From Coleofasciculaceae cyanobacterium (GTDB taxonomy: Bacteria; Cyanobacteriota; Cyanobacteriia; Cyanobacteriales; Xenococcaceae): 64,000 nt of DNA. The DNA lies in contig DATNPK010000111.1 of NCBI GenBank assembly GCA_036703275.1, positions 124,001 through 188,000 on the forward strand, written 5' to 3'. The notes under the pieces were generated by a model that worked only from the letters and a program-made list of their open reading frames with translations, had not been told where the DNA came from and did not search any database. This document shows, piece after piece, positions 38,588 through 48,840 of this stretch. The translations under genes and the position numbers were made by a program. Within the stretch, counting starts at the first letter, position 1. Every line of letters starts with the position of its first letter.

Positions 38588-38758
38588 AATCATCACTCTA
38601 AAAACATTGCTTAAACCACCCGCATCAAAAGTTTTGTAGGTTGGGTAAAATGCAGTGAAACCCAACATCAAAAACTCTTCGTTATCATCGATATATATGA
38701 AACATGGTCGCTTACAATCATTAGGAAGCAGTTATTTCTTTACCTTAGTCATACCAGT

Positions 38759-39733
38759 TTAAAAAATATATTGATGTACCAAAGTTTGCCATTCACGAGA
38801 AGCGATCAAAGTAGCAACGTCAAACTGTTGACCATATTCAGCCGAATAGTTTTTGAAAGATTCAATCCAGCTTAGAACTGTTTCTGTCGGGTATTTTTGA
38901 CTATAAGACTGAGACTGATACAAATAATCACTCATTTCGATTAAATATCCTGTTTGCTGAAGTCGCCAAGAACTCCAGATTAAAGTTTGATAACGGGATT
39001 GCGCCTCTAAACTTTTGACTTCTGGAGATAAGTTCGATTGAGTAAAAAATTTAGCAGTGATTTGGTTTAATTCTTGAGTTTGCAACAGAGTATTTTTAGA
39101 AGCATTGGCTTCATGCTGGCGATATTTAACCGTTGTTTGTTCTGTCCAAGCAGCAGAACAATTCATCATTGCTAACCGCATTACTAAATCTACATCTGGT
39201 GTCTGTTCTAAGGCAGTATCAAAGCCCTTTGAACGTTCCAGCCACGATCGCCGAAATAGCATTGCTCCGAGAAAAACAGGTTTCCAGATCAGCAGATTGG
39301 CACAGTCGAGATGGGGAATTTGTTGCCAAGGCTGCACCGCTGCCTTTACGTTCCCTAGTTCATCAACAATTTGCCATCCGCTGTTTACCATTCCTAAATC
39401 ACAATTTTGCTTCAGCAGTGCGACTTGAGAAGATAGCTTATGAGGCAGAAAAATATCATCCTGGTCTAAAAAAGCGATATATTCACCTCTAGCTGCTGCC
39501 AATCCGAGGTTACGACTGGCTGCCACTCCTTGATTATTTTGGCTCAGATATAAAACAGTGCTGCCGTATTGCTCGACAATATGACGAGTATTATCTGTTG
39601 AGCCGTCATCAACCACGATAATTTCATAGTCACTATAGGTTTGTGCCAAGACACTATCGATCGCTTCGGCTAAATAGCGATCGCCATTATAAGCAGGAAT
39701 AATTACACTGACTTTGGCCACAGCTTGATTCAA
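38759..39733 (-). CDS. Glycosyltransferase family 2
   Basis: 324 residues. A GT-A fold inverting transferase: VSVIIPAYNGDRYLAEAIDS, EIIVVDDGSTDNT and the DxD-like FLDQDDIF. A helical C-terminal part follows that is not a membrane domain. Acceptor unknown. It is 28 bases downstream of a GT4 gene on the same strand, so the pair likely builds a common polysaccharide or glycolipid. Confidence 0.88.
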   Translation of the reverse strand: MNQAVAKVSVIIPAYNGDRYLAEAIDSVLAQTYSDYEIIVVDDGSTDNTRHIVEQYGSTVLYLSQNNQGVAASRNLGLAAARGEYIAFLDQDDIFLPHKLSSQVALLKQNCDLGMVNSGWQIVDELGNVKAAVQPWQQIPHLDCANLLIWKPVFLGAMLFRRSWLERSKGFDTALEQTPDVDLVMRLAMMNCSAAWTEQTTVKYRQHEANASKNTLLQTQELNQITAKFFTQSNLSPEVKSLEAQSRYQTLIWSSWRLQQTGYLIEMSDYLYQSQSYSQKYPTETVLSWIESFKNYSAEYGQQFDVATLIASREWQTLVHQYIF

Positions 39734-39761
39734 AAATAAACAACAGGTAAGAATTGAATTA

Positions 39762-40904
39762 TTAATTATTAATGATCAATTGTCGATTAGCTATTTCTAA
39801 ATACAATTGTTCTAGCTTAGTAATATTCTGATGTAGGGTATATCTTTCTAATACTCTTTGTCGGGCTTTATTACCTAACAAATTAGTCATCTCAGGATGA
39901 TTACGAAACAGGGGTAATAAAGTTTTAAGTTGTGCCGTCACTCCTTGGGTATCTAACACCACTCCCGCACCATTATCTAACACTTCTCCGTCTGCCCCTG
40001 CATCGGTAGCTATACAGGCTAAGCCACAGGACATAGCTTCGAGAAGAGAAATGGACAAACCTTCTACCAAAGAGGGGAGAATAAAAACATCAGCAGCCCG
40101 CAGAATATTAATCCGCTGTTGTTCATCAGAGATAAACCCGAGCCAAACAATATTATGTTCTTTGCCATAATGAGTCTGGAGAGAGCTTCTAATGGGACCA
40201 TCCCCCACCATTAATAGCTGACAGTCATCTCCCATGTCCGCTATTTTCCAAGCTTTTAGTAGAGCTTCAATATTTTTTTCCGTGGCAATACGTCCTTGAT
40301 AGACAAACAGTTTTTTCGCTTTTAGCTGATATTTGAGACTGGAATAACCTGGAGAATATTTATGTTGATCGACACCATTGGGAATAATTACCACGCGATC
40401 GCCTGGTACTCCCAGCTTAATCAAAAGATCTCGCTGAATTTCACTAAAGACAATTACCCGTTCGTAGTGGGCTAAAAATGGGGCATATAGCTGATAAGTG
40501 AGATATTGAGTACTTGACTTTAAATTGCGGATTTTGCTATCAAAGGGTGGGTGGAAAGTGGCAACCAGGGGAATATTTAACTCCTCACAGATATCTGGTA
40601 AGAGAAAATCTAGGGGAGATAGAGTCAAAGAAGCGTGGACTAAATCTGGTTTTAGCTGGCGTAGCTCTCGCAGCAAGACTTTGCTGGATTTTAAAGTAGG
40701 AATCGTATAAACCTGAGATTTATAAATAAACGGCAGAGAAACTTCATGGCAGTTTGACCAGTTGTGATCATAACTATTTTGCGGTTGAGAGAAATGCAAA
40801 AAGCTAACCCGATAGTCTCGATCTAACAGCGCGTTAGTTATTTCGCGACCATAGGTTACGTTGCCACAAAAGGGCGATTTTTTTCCTAGCCATGCAATAT
40901 GCAT
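39762..40904 (-). CDS. Glycosyltransferase family 4
   Basis: 380 residues, GT-B fold. The C-terminal donor domain has FVYQGRIATEKNIEALLKAW and the EX7E-type PSLVEGLSISLLEAMSCG. The N-terminal acceptor domain begins MHIAWLGKKSPFCGN. No signal or membrane segment. Donor and acceptor unknown; paired with the GT2 gene downstream. Confidence 0.87.
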   Translation of the reverse strand: MHIAWLGKKSPFCGNVTYGREITNALLDRDYRVSFLHFSQPQNSYDHNWSNCHEVSLPFIYKSQVYTIPTLKSSKVLLRELRQLKPDLVHASLTLSPLDFLLPDICEELNIPLVATFHPPFDSKIRNLKSSTQYLTYQLYAPFLAHYERVIVFSEIQRDLLIKLGVPGDRVVIIPNGVDQHKYSPGYSSLKYQLKAKKLFVYQGRIATEKNIEALLKAWKIADMGDDCQLLMVGDGPIRSSLQTHYGKEHNIVWLGFISDEQQRINILRAADVFILPSLVEGLSISLLEAMSCGLACIATDAGADGEVLDNGAGVVLDTQGVTAQLKTLLPLFRNHPEMTNLLGNKARQRVLERYTLHQNITKLEQLYLEIANRQLIINN

Positions 40905-41207
40905 TCAAATGCTCTTTCTTCTAGGCAGCTACAAATTTACCAAATAACTAATAAATTCAACGCCTCGATCGTAATTAGCGATTTAATTTTGGATAGCTAT
41001 CAGTTATTAGTCATTAGCCATTAGCTTAAATTAACTACCTTCATAGTCAATCTCTCATATAGCCGAGCAAATTTTTGGCTGATAGCTAGAATCACAGTTA
41101 ATTTATAACCGTGAAAAGATCCATAATTATTAGATTTATTAGCTTTAGTTAATTTACCAGATTGGGGGTTATGTCTGGCTTTTTCCAATAAAAATCCGCT
41201 TTTAGCC
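40905..41207. other. Intergenic stretch between MFS gene and GT4 gene
   Basis: 303 bases with short TTAG/ATTAGC-type repeats near 41000. No convincing gene; a minus-strand frame overlapping the MFS end looks like chance. Confidence 0.4.
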
Positions 41208-42608
41208 TTAAACTTCGGAGCTAGATGGTAACTCGTCCAAACTATCATCAGCCCGCATCATGTACCAAGTTAAAACGCCTCCTAACGCTGCGATCGCAGC
41301 TAGCACCAAAATTACAGCAGGCAAACCAAAACGAGTTTCAGCTTCGGCGGCTAACACCAAAGGCAAAGAAAGAGCAATATTAATCGCATTGTTTTGTAAG
41401 CCAAAAACCTTCCCTCTCATCTCTATAGGGGTTTTTGACTGGATGGTTGTTTGCATCGGTACACCGACTAAAGCGGCAAATGCCCCTAATAATGCCGTCA
41501 TCGTCAAGGCTAACCAAAGATTTTGAGTAGCAAAGGATAATCCCGTCAAAGAAGCTGCTACGCCAATTGAGCCCACTAAGCTTAAACGAGCGCGCTTGAT
41601 CTTGTGCCCTTTACTACCTAAAATGGCTGCGCTTGTTCCCATACCGATTCCTGCTGCTGCTAACAAGATACCAAATTGTTGCGCCTCAATTTGGGGAATT
41701 TGATCGGCCATGCTTACCGCTAATACCGCCAAGGCTGCAAAAATAGAGAATAAAATTACTAGCTGAATCAAAGCGTTGCGTACACGATGATTTTGCCCTA
41801 AATAGTTAATACCGTCTTGAATATCAGCCAAGACATGAGGCTGTTCTCGATTAGATTGGTCTAACTTTTCTCCTGTGCGCAAGGCAAGCAAAATCATCCC
41901 GGCGATCGCATAAGCTCCTCCAACCAAAATTTCTTTGCCAATACCAGAAGGTAACCCCGTCTGAAAAGCTAACTTATCGGCAAGATCTAACAACGGTTCA
42001 CCAATAGCAAAACCCACAATTAGCAATGCCATCATGGTAGTGGTATAAAGTGAATTAGCAGCTAGCAAATTTCGCTCCTTAACAATTAAAGAAATGACCG
42101 CCTGTTCTGCGGGAGCAAAAAATTGAGTAAAGGTAGAAACGAAAAAAGTAATCCCCAGCATCAAACCAAACCCTAAAGGAATAGCTGTAAATATGCTTTG
42201 TCCTTGAAACACCGATAGCAAAAAGGGTAAGGTTAAGACCAAGATTCCTCGCAATAAATTGGAAACTACCAAAACAGGCTTTTTCTGCCAGCGGTCTACG
42301 TATACTCCAGCCAAAGAACCAAACAACACCGCAGGAATGGTAAAAGCGATCATGATCGGCGATACCCAGCGACTGATTGATTGATTTGGCAACTGAAATT
42401 GATTAGCAACGATCGCGATCATCAATACCAGGTATACTTTATCTGCTAACTGGGAAAATATTTGACCGCTCCACAAGATTAAAAATTGACGATTTTTTAA
42501 AACAGGAGCAAATCCTTGAGAACTAATTTTGGTTTTAGTTTCTGATTTAGGTTGATTTTCTGGAAGATTTTCTGAAGTTTCTGAAGTTTCTGATTCCGAC
42601 AGTCGCAT
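41208..42608 (-). CDS. MFS transporter
   Basis: 466 residues with about 12 membrane helices. An N-terminal cytosolic tail rich in SETSE/PENQPK precedes KNRQFLILWSGQIFSQLADK, typical of the MFS_3 enterobactin-exporter/EntS-like group. LAGVYVDRWQKKPVLVVSN is the conserved loop between helices 2 and 3. Substrate unknown; drug or siderophore efflux is the family default. recO is 27 bases upstream on the same strand, so co-transcription is likely. Confidence 0.85.
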   Translation of the reverse strand: MRLSESETSETSENLPENQPKSETKTKISSQGFAPVLKNRQFLILWSGQIFSQLADKVYLVLMIAIVANQFQLPNQSISRWVSPIMIAFTIPAVLFGSLAGVYVDRWQKKPVLVVSNLLRGILVLTLPFLLSVFQGQSIFTAIPLGFGLMLGITFFVSTFTQFFAPAEQAVISLIVKERNLLAANSLYTTTMMALLIVGFAIGEPLLDLADKLAFQTGLPSGIGKEILVGGAYAIAGMILLALRTGEKLDQSNREQPHVLADIQDGINYLGQNHRVRNALIQLVILFSIFAALAVLAVSMADQIPQIEAQQFGILLAAAGIGMGTSAAILGSKGHKIKRARLSLVGSIGVAASLTGLSFATQNLWLALTMTALLGAFAALVGVPMQTTIQSKTPIEMRGKVFGLQNNAINIALSLPLVLAAEAETRFGLPAVILVLAAIAALGGVLTWYMMRADDSLDELPSSSEV

Positions 42609-42635
42609 TTTATATAGTTGATAGTTGGGCTTATT

Positions 42636-43493
42636 TTAAAATTCAATATAGAGATTATCTACTAGATTAGCGGAACAAATCGTCTTACCTATATGATATT
42701 GGATATATCCGCGCAAAATTTTCTCAATTGTGATCCAAGCAACCTCCAAATTAAACTTTTCTGTGTCTTGGGCGGTAAATAGTTCTTTGGGCGGCAAAGA
42801 ATGATTGTTTAACTGTTGCAGAATAGCTAATTCAATGCCATTAATTCGGCGAGCGATTTTTGGTAGACGAACATTGTAATTCTCTTCATCGTCAAGTTCA
42901 GGCTGCTGAGTTTGTCCTGCTTGTACTACATTTAAATCGACAATCCCTCCCCCTTCAAAGCTAAATCCGACTCGCCAAGAAGCAGAAGTTAAATCAGGTG
43001 GAATTAGACGTTGCGTGACACAACAGTCAAATACTTGAGGAGACAAACCAGCGATCGCTAATAAATGGAATACTGCCTGAGCCAAATAAGGATATACCGA
43101 CTCACCAGCGGTAAGCGCTTCTATGCGCCGAAGATGTTCATTCAGCACTTCATACAGTTCTGGTTGGGGTTGTTCAGCTACCGCCAAAGCAATTGACAAT
43201 TCTGCTAAATATTGAGCTGTGGCAAGCTTGCCCAGATCGCGACTTAAACCTGGATAAGTATATAAGGTATCTGCCTGAATAATTTTATCCAGCGATCGCC
43301 CTTTAATTAACAATAATTGATTAATGACAAATAATTCTGTTCTACCTCGCAATTGTGATTTATACTTTTTCGCCCCTGGTGCAACTGCCCGAATCAAACC
43401 ATGTTCAGGAGTTAACACCGTAACCAGGCGATCGTTTTCTTTGAGCGACGAGCCTTTTAAAATAATTCCTGTAGCTTTATATTTTTGATTCAT
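42636..43493 (-). CDS. recO: DNA repair protein RecO
   Basis: 285 residues. N-terminal OB fold (YKATGIILKGSSLKENDRLV, VAPGAKKYKSQLRGRTELF) and a helical C-terminal domain with the usual AQYLAELSIAL. RecO loads RecA on SSB-coated single strands with RecR in gap repair. The zinc-type cysteines of some RecO are not obvious here. deoC lies 80 bases upstream in the same direction. Confidence 0.93.
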   Translation of the reverse strand: MNQKYKATGIILKGSSLKENDRLVTVLTPEHGLIRAVAPGAKKYKSQLRGRTELFVINQLLLIKGRSLDKIIQADTLYTYPGLSRDLGKLATAQYLAELSIALAVAEQPQPELYEVLNEHLRRIEALTAGESVYPYLAQAVFHLLAIAGLSPQVFDCCVTQRLIPPDLTSASWRVGFSFEGGGIVDLNVVQAGQTQQPELDDEENYNVRLPKIARRINGIELAILQQLNNHSLPPKELFTAQDTEKFNLEVAWITIEKILRGYIQYHIGKTICSANLVDNLYIEF

Positions 43494-43573
43494 TTTGTGC
43501 CTGGAATGAATTGGCTTCGTTGAAATTGATTAGCTATCAGCTTTTGATTTAACTATTTATTACTAATTGTTAA

Positions 43574-44248
43574 TTACTTTAAAGACTCACTTTGTTGGCG
43601 TAGTAGATCGACCCCGCGCGAAGTACCCAGACGAGTCGCCCCTGCGTGAATTAAAGCGATCGCCTGCTGGTAGGTATGAATTCCCCCCGAAGCTTTTATC
43701 CCAATTTGTCCTTTGGTAATTTCTTGGAGAAGCTTGACATCCTCTACTGTTGCGCCACCAAACCAGCCCGTACTAGTTTTGAGATAAGCTACCCCCGCAT
43801 CAAGACAAATCTCTGCTGCTAATCTTTTCTCTTCGTCCGTCAAAACAGTAGTTTCTAAGATTGCTTTAACATTTTGACCAGTTTCCGAGCAGATTTGGGC
43901 GATCTCACGATATATTTTGCCTGTTTCTTGCATTTTAACCCAACCTAAATTGATTACTACGTCTAACTCCGTTGCTCCATTTTCTACCGCTTCTTGAGCT
44001 TCATAAAGCTTGACTGCTGACGTGACAGCCCCCGTAGGAAATCCAATTACAGTACAGACGTTAGGCTTTTTGTCATGTAATAATTCTTTTGCCTGAACTA
44101 CCGAAGCAGGGTAAATACAAACTGAAGGAAAATTATACTGCCATGCTTGTTGGCATATTTGCTTAACTTCTTCAGGAATAGCACTCGGTTTGAGCAGCGT
44201 ATGCTCGATATAAGTAGCAATGTCGATGTCTAAATCGGTTACGGGCAT
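43574..44248 (-). CDS. deoC: Deoxyribose-phosphate aldolase
   Basis: 224 residues. Cleaves 2-deoxyribose-5-phosphate to glyceraldehyde-3-phosphate and acetaldehyde. The Schiff-base lysine is K157 ([10 protein letters not shown]), with K185 (IGIKASGGI) and D96 (ELDVVINLG) completing the active site. GTSRGVDLL ends the TIM barrel. Normal length. Placed before recO on the same strand. Confidence 0.95.
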   Translation of the reverse strand: MPVTDLDIDIATYIEHTLLKPSAIPEEVKQICQQAWQYNFPSVCIYPASVVQAKELLHDKKPNVCTVIGFPTGAVTSAVKLYEAQEAVENGATELDVVINLGWVKMQETGKIYREIAQICSETGQNVKAILETTVLTDEEKRLAAEICLDAGVAYLKTSTGWFGGATVEDVKLLQEITKGQIGIKASGGIHTYQQAIALIHAGATRLGTSRGVDLLRQQSESLK

Positions 44249-44312
44249 TTTTGGTTGATGAAATAAGCTAGCTACAGTTATTATTTTCGCAAATTTTTGC
44301 TTAGAAGCTTAG

Positions 44313-44444
44313 TTAATTCTGGTAGACGCTCACCAAAACGACATCGATAGCCTATTGTTAGCCGAAAGTGAACAACGACGTGCTGAAGCCGATCGCGAAC
44401 GGGATGATATTTTTTCTCTGTTATTATCAGCTATTAATTACTAA
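44313..44444 (+). other. Possible gene fragment (coiled-coil tail)
   Basis: Forty-four codons ending DIFSLLLSAINY-stop, with a charged coiled-coil-like stretch SLLLAESEQRRAEADRERDD. There is no start codon and a stop lies just upstream of the segment. The composition looks coding, so it may be debris of a lost plus-strand gene between ispD and deoC. Chance is possible. Confidence 0.3.
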
Positions 44445-44464
44445 ACTTAGTTGGTTGTTGACTT

Positions 44465-45148
44465 TCAACTGATTCTCTGACGTAAAATAAATTCAGCGAT
44501 CGCCAAATCTACAGGAGTGGTTACTTTTAAGTTAGTTTCTTCGCCTGCGACAATTTTGACGGGCAGTTCACATTTTTCAAACAAGGCAGCATCATCAGTT
44601 ACCTGCCAACCCAATTCTTTGCCCCGATGGTGACAACGCTTGAGTAATTCTACTTCAAACCCTTGGGGAGTTTGAGCCGCCCATAGATTGCCACGATCTG
44701 GGGTATCAGTGATAATTTCTTGCTGATTAACTACCTTAATAGTGTCTTTGACTGGAATAGCCGCGATTAAACCTTTACAGCCATTTAAAGCTTCAGTACA
44801 GCGATCGAATAGTTCGGGAGTCGCCAAACATCTAGCTCCATCATGAATTAAAACTCGGGTCGCGCTTTTTGGTAAAGACTGTAAACCATTGTAAACAGAT
44901 TCCTGGCGAGTATCTCCGCCGACAATTAACTCTGCTGGTTTAGTTAAATTAAGTTGGCTAAGAATATTTTTAAAGTCAGCAAAATCCGTAGTCTGACCCA
45001 TAATGCCAATCCATTCCACAGTTGAAGACTGTTCCGCAGCCAGTAAACTCCAGGCTAAGAGTGGTTTGCCTAACAGTTCCAAAAAAAGCTTGTTGCGCTC
45101 GCTACCCATGCGACGACCCATACCTGCTGCTGGAATCAATAAGTGCAT
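44465..45148 (-). CDS. ispD: 2-C-methyl-D-erythritol 4-phosphate cytidylyltransferase
   Basis: 227 residues. Transfers CMP to MEP in the non-mevalonate isoprenoid route that supplies carotenoids, phytol and plastoquinone. CTP-binding N-terminus LIPAAGMGRRMGSERNKLFL, catalytic LIHDGARC and NLWAAQTPQGFEVEL, then WQVTDDAALFE are all visible. Divergent from the GT9 gene, with a short promoter region between. Confidence 0.95.
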   Translation of the reverse strand: MHLLIPAAGMGRRMGSERNKLFLELLGKPLLAWSLLAAEQSSTVEWIGIMGQTTDFADFKNILSQLNLTKPAELIVGGDTRQESVYNGLQSLPKSATRVLIHDGARCLATPELFDRCTEALNGCKGLIAAIPVKDTIKVVNQQEIITDTPDRGNLWAAQTPQGFEVELLKRCHHRGKELGWQVTDDAALFEKCELPVKIVAGEETNLKVTTPVDLAIAEFILRQRIS

Positions 45149-45242
45149 TTAATGATGTTTTCCTAAAAATAATCCGCTTTAGCTCTATCATCTACTAAAA
45201 TTGACCTCAGATAAAACTCAAGGACTATATCTTCTTTATAGA

Positions 45243-46187
45243 ATGCGTATACTAGCCCTCGTTCCTGGCGAAATTGGCAATCAAATTCTCTTTTTTCCTA
45301 CCCTGGAAACTATTAAACAACAGTATCCTAAAGCTGCAATTGATGTTTTAGTCGAACCTAGAGCAAAAAAAGCTTATCGAGTTTGTAAAAATGTTGATGA
45401 CGTTCTGGTGTTTGACTTTCAAGACCGCAACAGCTTTGCTGATTATCTCAACCTTTTGGGAACTGTACGCGATCGCGAATACGATGCTCTCATTAGTCTT
45501 AAAACCTCTTGGCGCATCAAATTATTGTTGTGGCTAAATGGAATACCAACTAGAGTAGGTTACCAAGATGATTCTGCACTGTATTTATCTGCTGCTGTTG
45601 CCCGCAAACCAGAGCAGTATACGGCCCAAATGTATCATGATTTGCTAACAGGATTAGGTATTAAGGCTGCTTGTCCTCCCGTTACAATTAATGTCCCGAC
45701 AGAAGATATTAGCTGGGCCGAATCAGAACAGCAGCGTTTGACAATCAAAGATAGTGGTTACATTGTTCTTTGCGATCAACCATTACCAGAAGCAATGAGT
45801 GCTTATCCAATTAAAAGCTGGCAAACAATCATCGATGATATCGAGCAAAGAAAAACAGGTTTATCAATTGTGTTATTGCAGACAGATAATAACCAAGCCT
45901 GGGTAACGGCAATGATTTCGGCTAATGGTAATCTTAAAGCGATCGCTCCTCCCGACGTAGGCAAAATGGCAGCCATAATTGCTGGGGCAAATCTCATGCT
46001 GTGCAACAATAGCACTCCCATGCAGCTATCCATAGCCTCAGACACTTATACCTTTGCCCTATCTACCCCTCAAAACAGCAGCGCAATTCCACCAGGAAAA
46101 GACAACTGCATTGCCATCAAATCAAACACCAGCAACTTAGGAGATATCAAGCCAGAAACAGTTATCGAGCAACTATGGTCAAAATAA
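45243..46187 (+). CDS. Glycosyltransferase family 9
   Basis: 314 residues from MRILALVPGEIGNQILFFPT, the typical heptosyltransferase-like start. A TTG at 45201 would add 14 residues without family support. The C-terminal half shows the donor domain (VLCDQPLPEAMSAYPIKSW, and LMLCNNSTPMQLSIAS in place of the usual NDSGPMHLAAA). It probably works on lipopolysaccharide core or a related glycan; donor unknown. Confidence 0.82.
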   Translation: MRILALVPGEIGNQILFFPTLETIKQQYPKAAIDVLVEPRAKKAYRVCKNVDDVLVFDFQDRNSFADYLNLLGTVRDREYDALISLKTSWRIKLLLWLNGIPTRVGYQDDSALYLSAAVARKPEQYTAQMYHDLLTGLGIKAACPPVTINVPTEDISWAESEQQRLTIKDSGYIVLCDQPLPEAMSAYPIKSWQTIIDDIEQRKTGLSIVLLQTDNNQAWVTAMISANGNLKAIAPPDVGKMAAIIAGANLMLCNNSTPMQLSIASDTYTFALSTPQNSSAIPPGKDNCIAIKSNTSNLGDIKPETVIEQLWSK

Positions 46188-46515
46188 ACTAAGAAAGAGG
46201 AAAAATAGCCAGTAGCAAATTTCAAAATCGAGTATATTTAAGATGCACAACTATCCAAAATTTGCTCTGGTTGTGCATATTTTTTAGCAGTCTAAGCGAG
46301 TATACAAGTGGGCTAGGATGGTGTTTCACCAGTTTCTTGCTCAGCAAAGCTCAAGCGGAGTTCCCCCGTCAACGCTGCTTCGCGCTTGTAGAACATAACC
46401 ACGTAAAAGTTCGGCGAATTCTACACCGTGAACGAGTCTCGATTAGAAGACATCTGTTGTTGTAGCGATATCCGAAGGTGTATCTTTTAGGACTGCACCA
46501 ATCAGCAATTTGCTC
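46188..46515. other. Intergenic stretch upstream of HD hydrolase
   Basis: No gene recognised. A GC-richer part (46330-46450) with CGCTTCGCGC-like palindromic bits may be degraded repeat. A short plus-strand frame there is not protein-like. Confidence 0.4.
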
Positions 46516-47490
46516 ATGAAACAAAATCACAGGGATAAAAAGCCAAGTTCATTTGCAGAAACAGTTCAGCTGGTGGAAAGTTACGTTCGAGCCGAAATTA
46601 TTCAAGAAACCAAGGACAAACGGCTTTACTACCATAATCTAGACCATGCCTTAGCAGTAAAACGTCGAGCCAATAATATTTTTCAAGAGATTAAAATTGT
46701 TCTGTCTCAAGATAACTCTGATGAGGAATTAGAACGGCTAGAAAACTTAATCAATCTTTGTGGGTTAGCTCATGATATGGTGCAGCTATTTGACCCTCCT
46801 AGTGCAGCTAATCAGCCTCGCAAACGTCAGGTAGGACTGAGTGAAACTGAAACTGCTAATAAACTACTGCAATATATTCAAAACTTGAATCAAGAATTGG
46901 CAGCTGGCGATCTCAATCACTCAATTCTTTTTAGCGATCTCGATCGGCAAATTATTCAAGATGCGATCGCTGCAACAATCTGCGATCGCGATCCCCAAGC
47001 AGGTAAAGCGGAGTATACTTTCTCACCCAACTCGATTTATCAGCCTTATCTCTATAATCGTCAACCTAAAATATCCATAGTAGGTAGCATTATTGCTTTG
47101 GCAGATTTAGGTGCTTTAGGCATGGAGGGAATAGAAAATTATATTCAAGATGGAATCTTGGTTTTTTTAGAAGATAATCCCGATCTCGAAGATTTAATTC
47201 TCAATTGCGATCGCTCTAATTATTTTGACGACGACATAATTAAGGCAAGATTACTTGCCATGACTCGGTTTATGATTAGCTTAGCTTACGAAAGACAGGC
47301 TAGATTTGAACTAGAAATTTCGGAATTTGCTCCTCAAGCTCGTCAAATTTTACGAGATAAAATTTTTATTGGCTTCAATCAAGAAAATATGGCAAAAATT
47401 ACTGCAATAATGCCGACGCAAGATAACATCAGTTTGCAAGAATTAATCAATTTCTTTTGTTTAAATAAAAATATCGATTTTACAGATTAA
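46516..47490 (+). CDS. HD-domain phosphohydrolase-like protein
   Basis: 324 residues. Metal ligands fit an HD fold: YYHNLDHALAV (H40, H44) and CGLAHDMVQLF (H86, D87), with ATICDRDPQAGK and a later IIALADLGALG supplying the last Asp. A conserved cyanobacterial protein, substrate unknown. ATG at 46516 is chosen over a TTG two codons earlier. The C-terminal 80 residues are helical without recognised domain. Confidence 0.72.
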   Translation: MKQNHRDKKPSSFAETVQLVESYVRAEIIQETKDKRLYYHNLDHALAVKRRANNIFQEIKIVLSQDNSDEELERLENLINLCGLAHDMVQLFDPPSAANQPRKRQVGLSETETANKLLQYIQNLNQELAAGDLNHSILFSDLDRQIIQDAIAATICDRDPQAGKAEYTFSPNSIYQPYLYNRQPKISIVGSIIALADLGALGMEGIENYIQDGILVFLEDNPDLEDLILNCDRSNYFDDDIIKARLLAMTRFMISLAYERQARFELEISEFAPQARQILRDKIFIGFNQENMAKITAIMPTQDNISLQELINFFCLNKNIDFTD

Positions 47491-47546
47491 TTTTTTGATT
47501 GGGAATCACAACATTAAATGGCTAATTAATGCTATATCATTCACCA

Positions 47547-47927
47547 TCATTCACCGATCAAAGAAGTCTTAATTTGAGATTCCTGCCATAATTTGTACAG
47601 AAAACGTTCGCTTTCAGGACTTAGTTCACAAACAAATATTCCTTTTTCGCTGGTTTGACTTTGCGCTACCCATGTACCCAATAAAGAAACCTCGATATAT
47701 TCGTCATCACAAGGAATAAGATCGAACGACTCTATTTTGGCTAATTTCTCTAAATTTTTGAGTTCAGAAAAATTAATCGGCAGTATTAAGCTGGCAATAC
47801 TAGATTCAATATATATACTTACCGCAGCACGTAAGTTAACTAGAATTCGGTCTGCTTTCCAGGCTTCAACAGACTTTGGCAAACATTCGAGATAGATTTC
47901 GTCCTCTAAATAGGTAATTTTTAGCAT
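47547..47927 (-). CDS. Conserved cyanobacterial protein (alr0857-like)
   Basis: 126 residues, MLKITYLEDEIYLECLPKSV, then DRILVNLRAAVSIYIESSIA, SLILPINF and FLYKLWQESQIKTS. It resembles a small protein family seen in many cyanobacteria and named after Nostoc alr0857. Soluble, function unknown. It converges with the HD-protein gene, 56 bases apart. Confidence 0.68.
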   Translation of the reverse strand: MLKITYLEDEIYLECLPKSVEAWKADRILVNLRAAVSIYIESSIASLILPINFSELKNLEKLAKIESFDLIPCDDEYIEVSLLGTWVAQSQTSEKGIFVCELSPESERFLYKLWQESQIKTSLIGE

Positions 47928-48491
47928 AAGATGCGTGGCTCCTCAAATATAAAATTGTCTTGGCTGTGATTTCAGATTTTCGTAATGCTTGTCAAATTAA
48001 ACAAGTTCATAACTAACTTTTGACTATTTTTGCAGCTTTGGCATTGACACAAATCACTCTTAGCTGGATTATTTTATGTAGGAAAAGCTACAAAAAACCC
48101 CACTGACAGATGTTTGAGTAGCAAGGCTGGTAAATTTTTGTTAAGTTAACAGCTCAAATTAATCGGGCTATCTCGTGTCAATCCTGCCCGCTGTTTGATT
48201 TTGACCTCGAATATTTTTTATTGATTTTTAGGCTATAAGCCTTGCTATATTATTGGTTTCAAGCACTTATAGGTTAGAGTTCTAATAAATATGCCAAATT
48301 GCTTTTTCTGTGAATAAATAGACACTCAGGATCATTTCCTACCCATAAACAATTGTTCGAGCGCGTTATATTAGAAATCTGAATCGGCAAGTAATAAAAA
48401 CCAGATTAAATTTATCGAAAGGGGTTTGCAAACCAGCTTCTTTGTATTACACTTATAGGACCATATATGTCTAGTATCTAGAGGAAAAAAA
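47928..48491. other. 564-base intergenic stretch
   Basis: Lies between a minus-strand and a plus-strand gene. AT-rich, with an A-run and good ribosome-binding sequence (GAGGAAAAAAA) just before 48492. A minus-strand frame ending in SDF at 48371 appears to be chance. Nothing else was recognised. Confidence 0.4.
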
Positions 48492-48827
48492 ATGCGAACT
48501 CTAACTCGCACATCTACAACTGAAATGGAAGTTACCAGTATTCGCTTGGAGCGTAGTCTCAAAGACAAGCTGAAGGAACTATCTGGAAACCAAGGCTATC
48601 AAGCTTTGATTAGAGATATTCTTTGGAACTATGTTCACCAAAAATCTGGAGACTATCGCCCTCAATTTGCTCGTTCTGATATTCGCGCCACAGTTGAGGC
48701 AACCGCTCGTAAAGATGAAAGCTGCGCCCTCACTGGTAAGTTAATCCAAGAAAATGAACCCATGCTTTTGGGATTTACAATCTACGGAGATTTAGTGCCT
48801 CTGAGCGTTGATAGCGTAACCGAATAG
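48492..48827 (+). CDS. Ribbon-helix-helix-type conserved protein
   Basis: 111 residues. The N-terminus MRTLTRTSTTEMEVTSIRLE, SLKDKLKELSG and QALIRDILWNYVHQ has the length and pattern of a ribbon-helix-helix (CopG/MetJ-like) DNA-binding unit. The C-terminus contains CALTGKLIQENEPMLLG. The gene is highly conserved among cyanobacteria as I recall. The role is unknown; a regulator or nucleoid-type protein is plausible. GAGG a few bases upstream supports the start. Confidence 0.75.
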   Translation: MRTLTRTSTTEMEVTSIRLERSLKDKLKELSGNQGYQALIRDILWNYVHQKSGDYRPQFARSDIRATVEATARKDESCALTGKLIQENEPMLLGFTIYGDLVPLSVDSVTE

Positions 48828-48840
48828 TATTTCTAAGGTT

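Noticed and set aside
41021-41248. 75-codon minus-strand frame overlapping the end of the MFS gene
   Set aside because: No family resemblance and it overlaps a well-supported gene; likely chance.
46262-46465. 67-codon plus-strand frame
   Set aside because: Composition unlike protein and it spans GC-rich palindromic bits; no family recognised.
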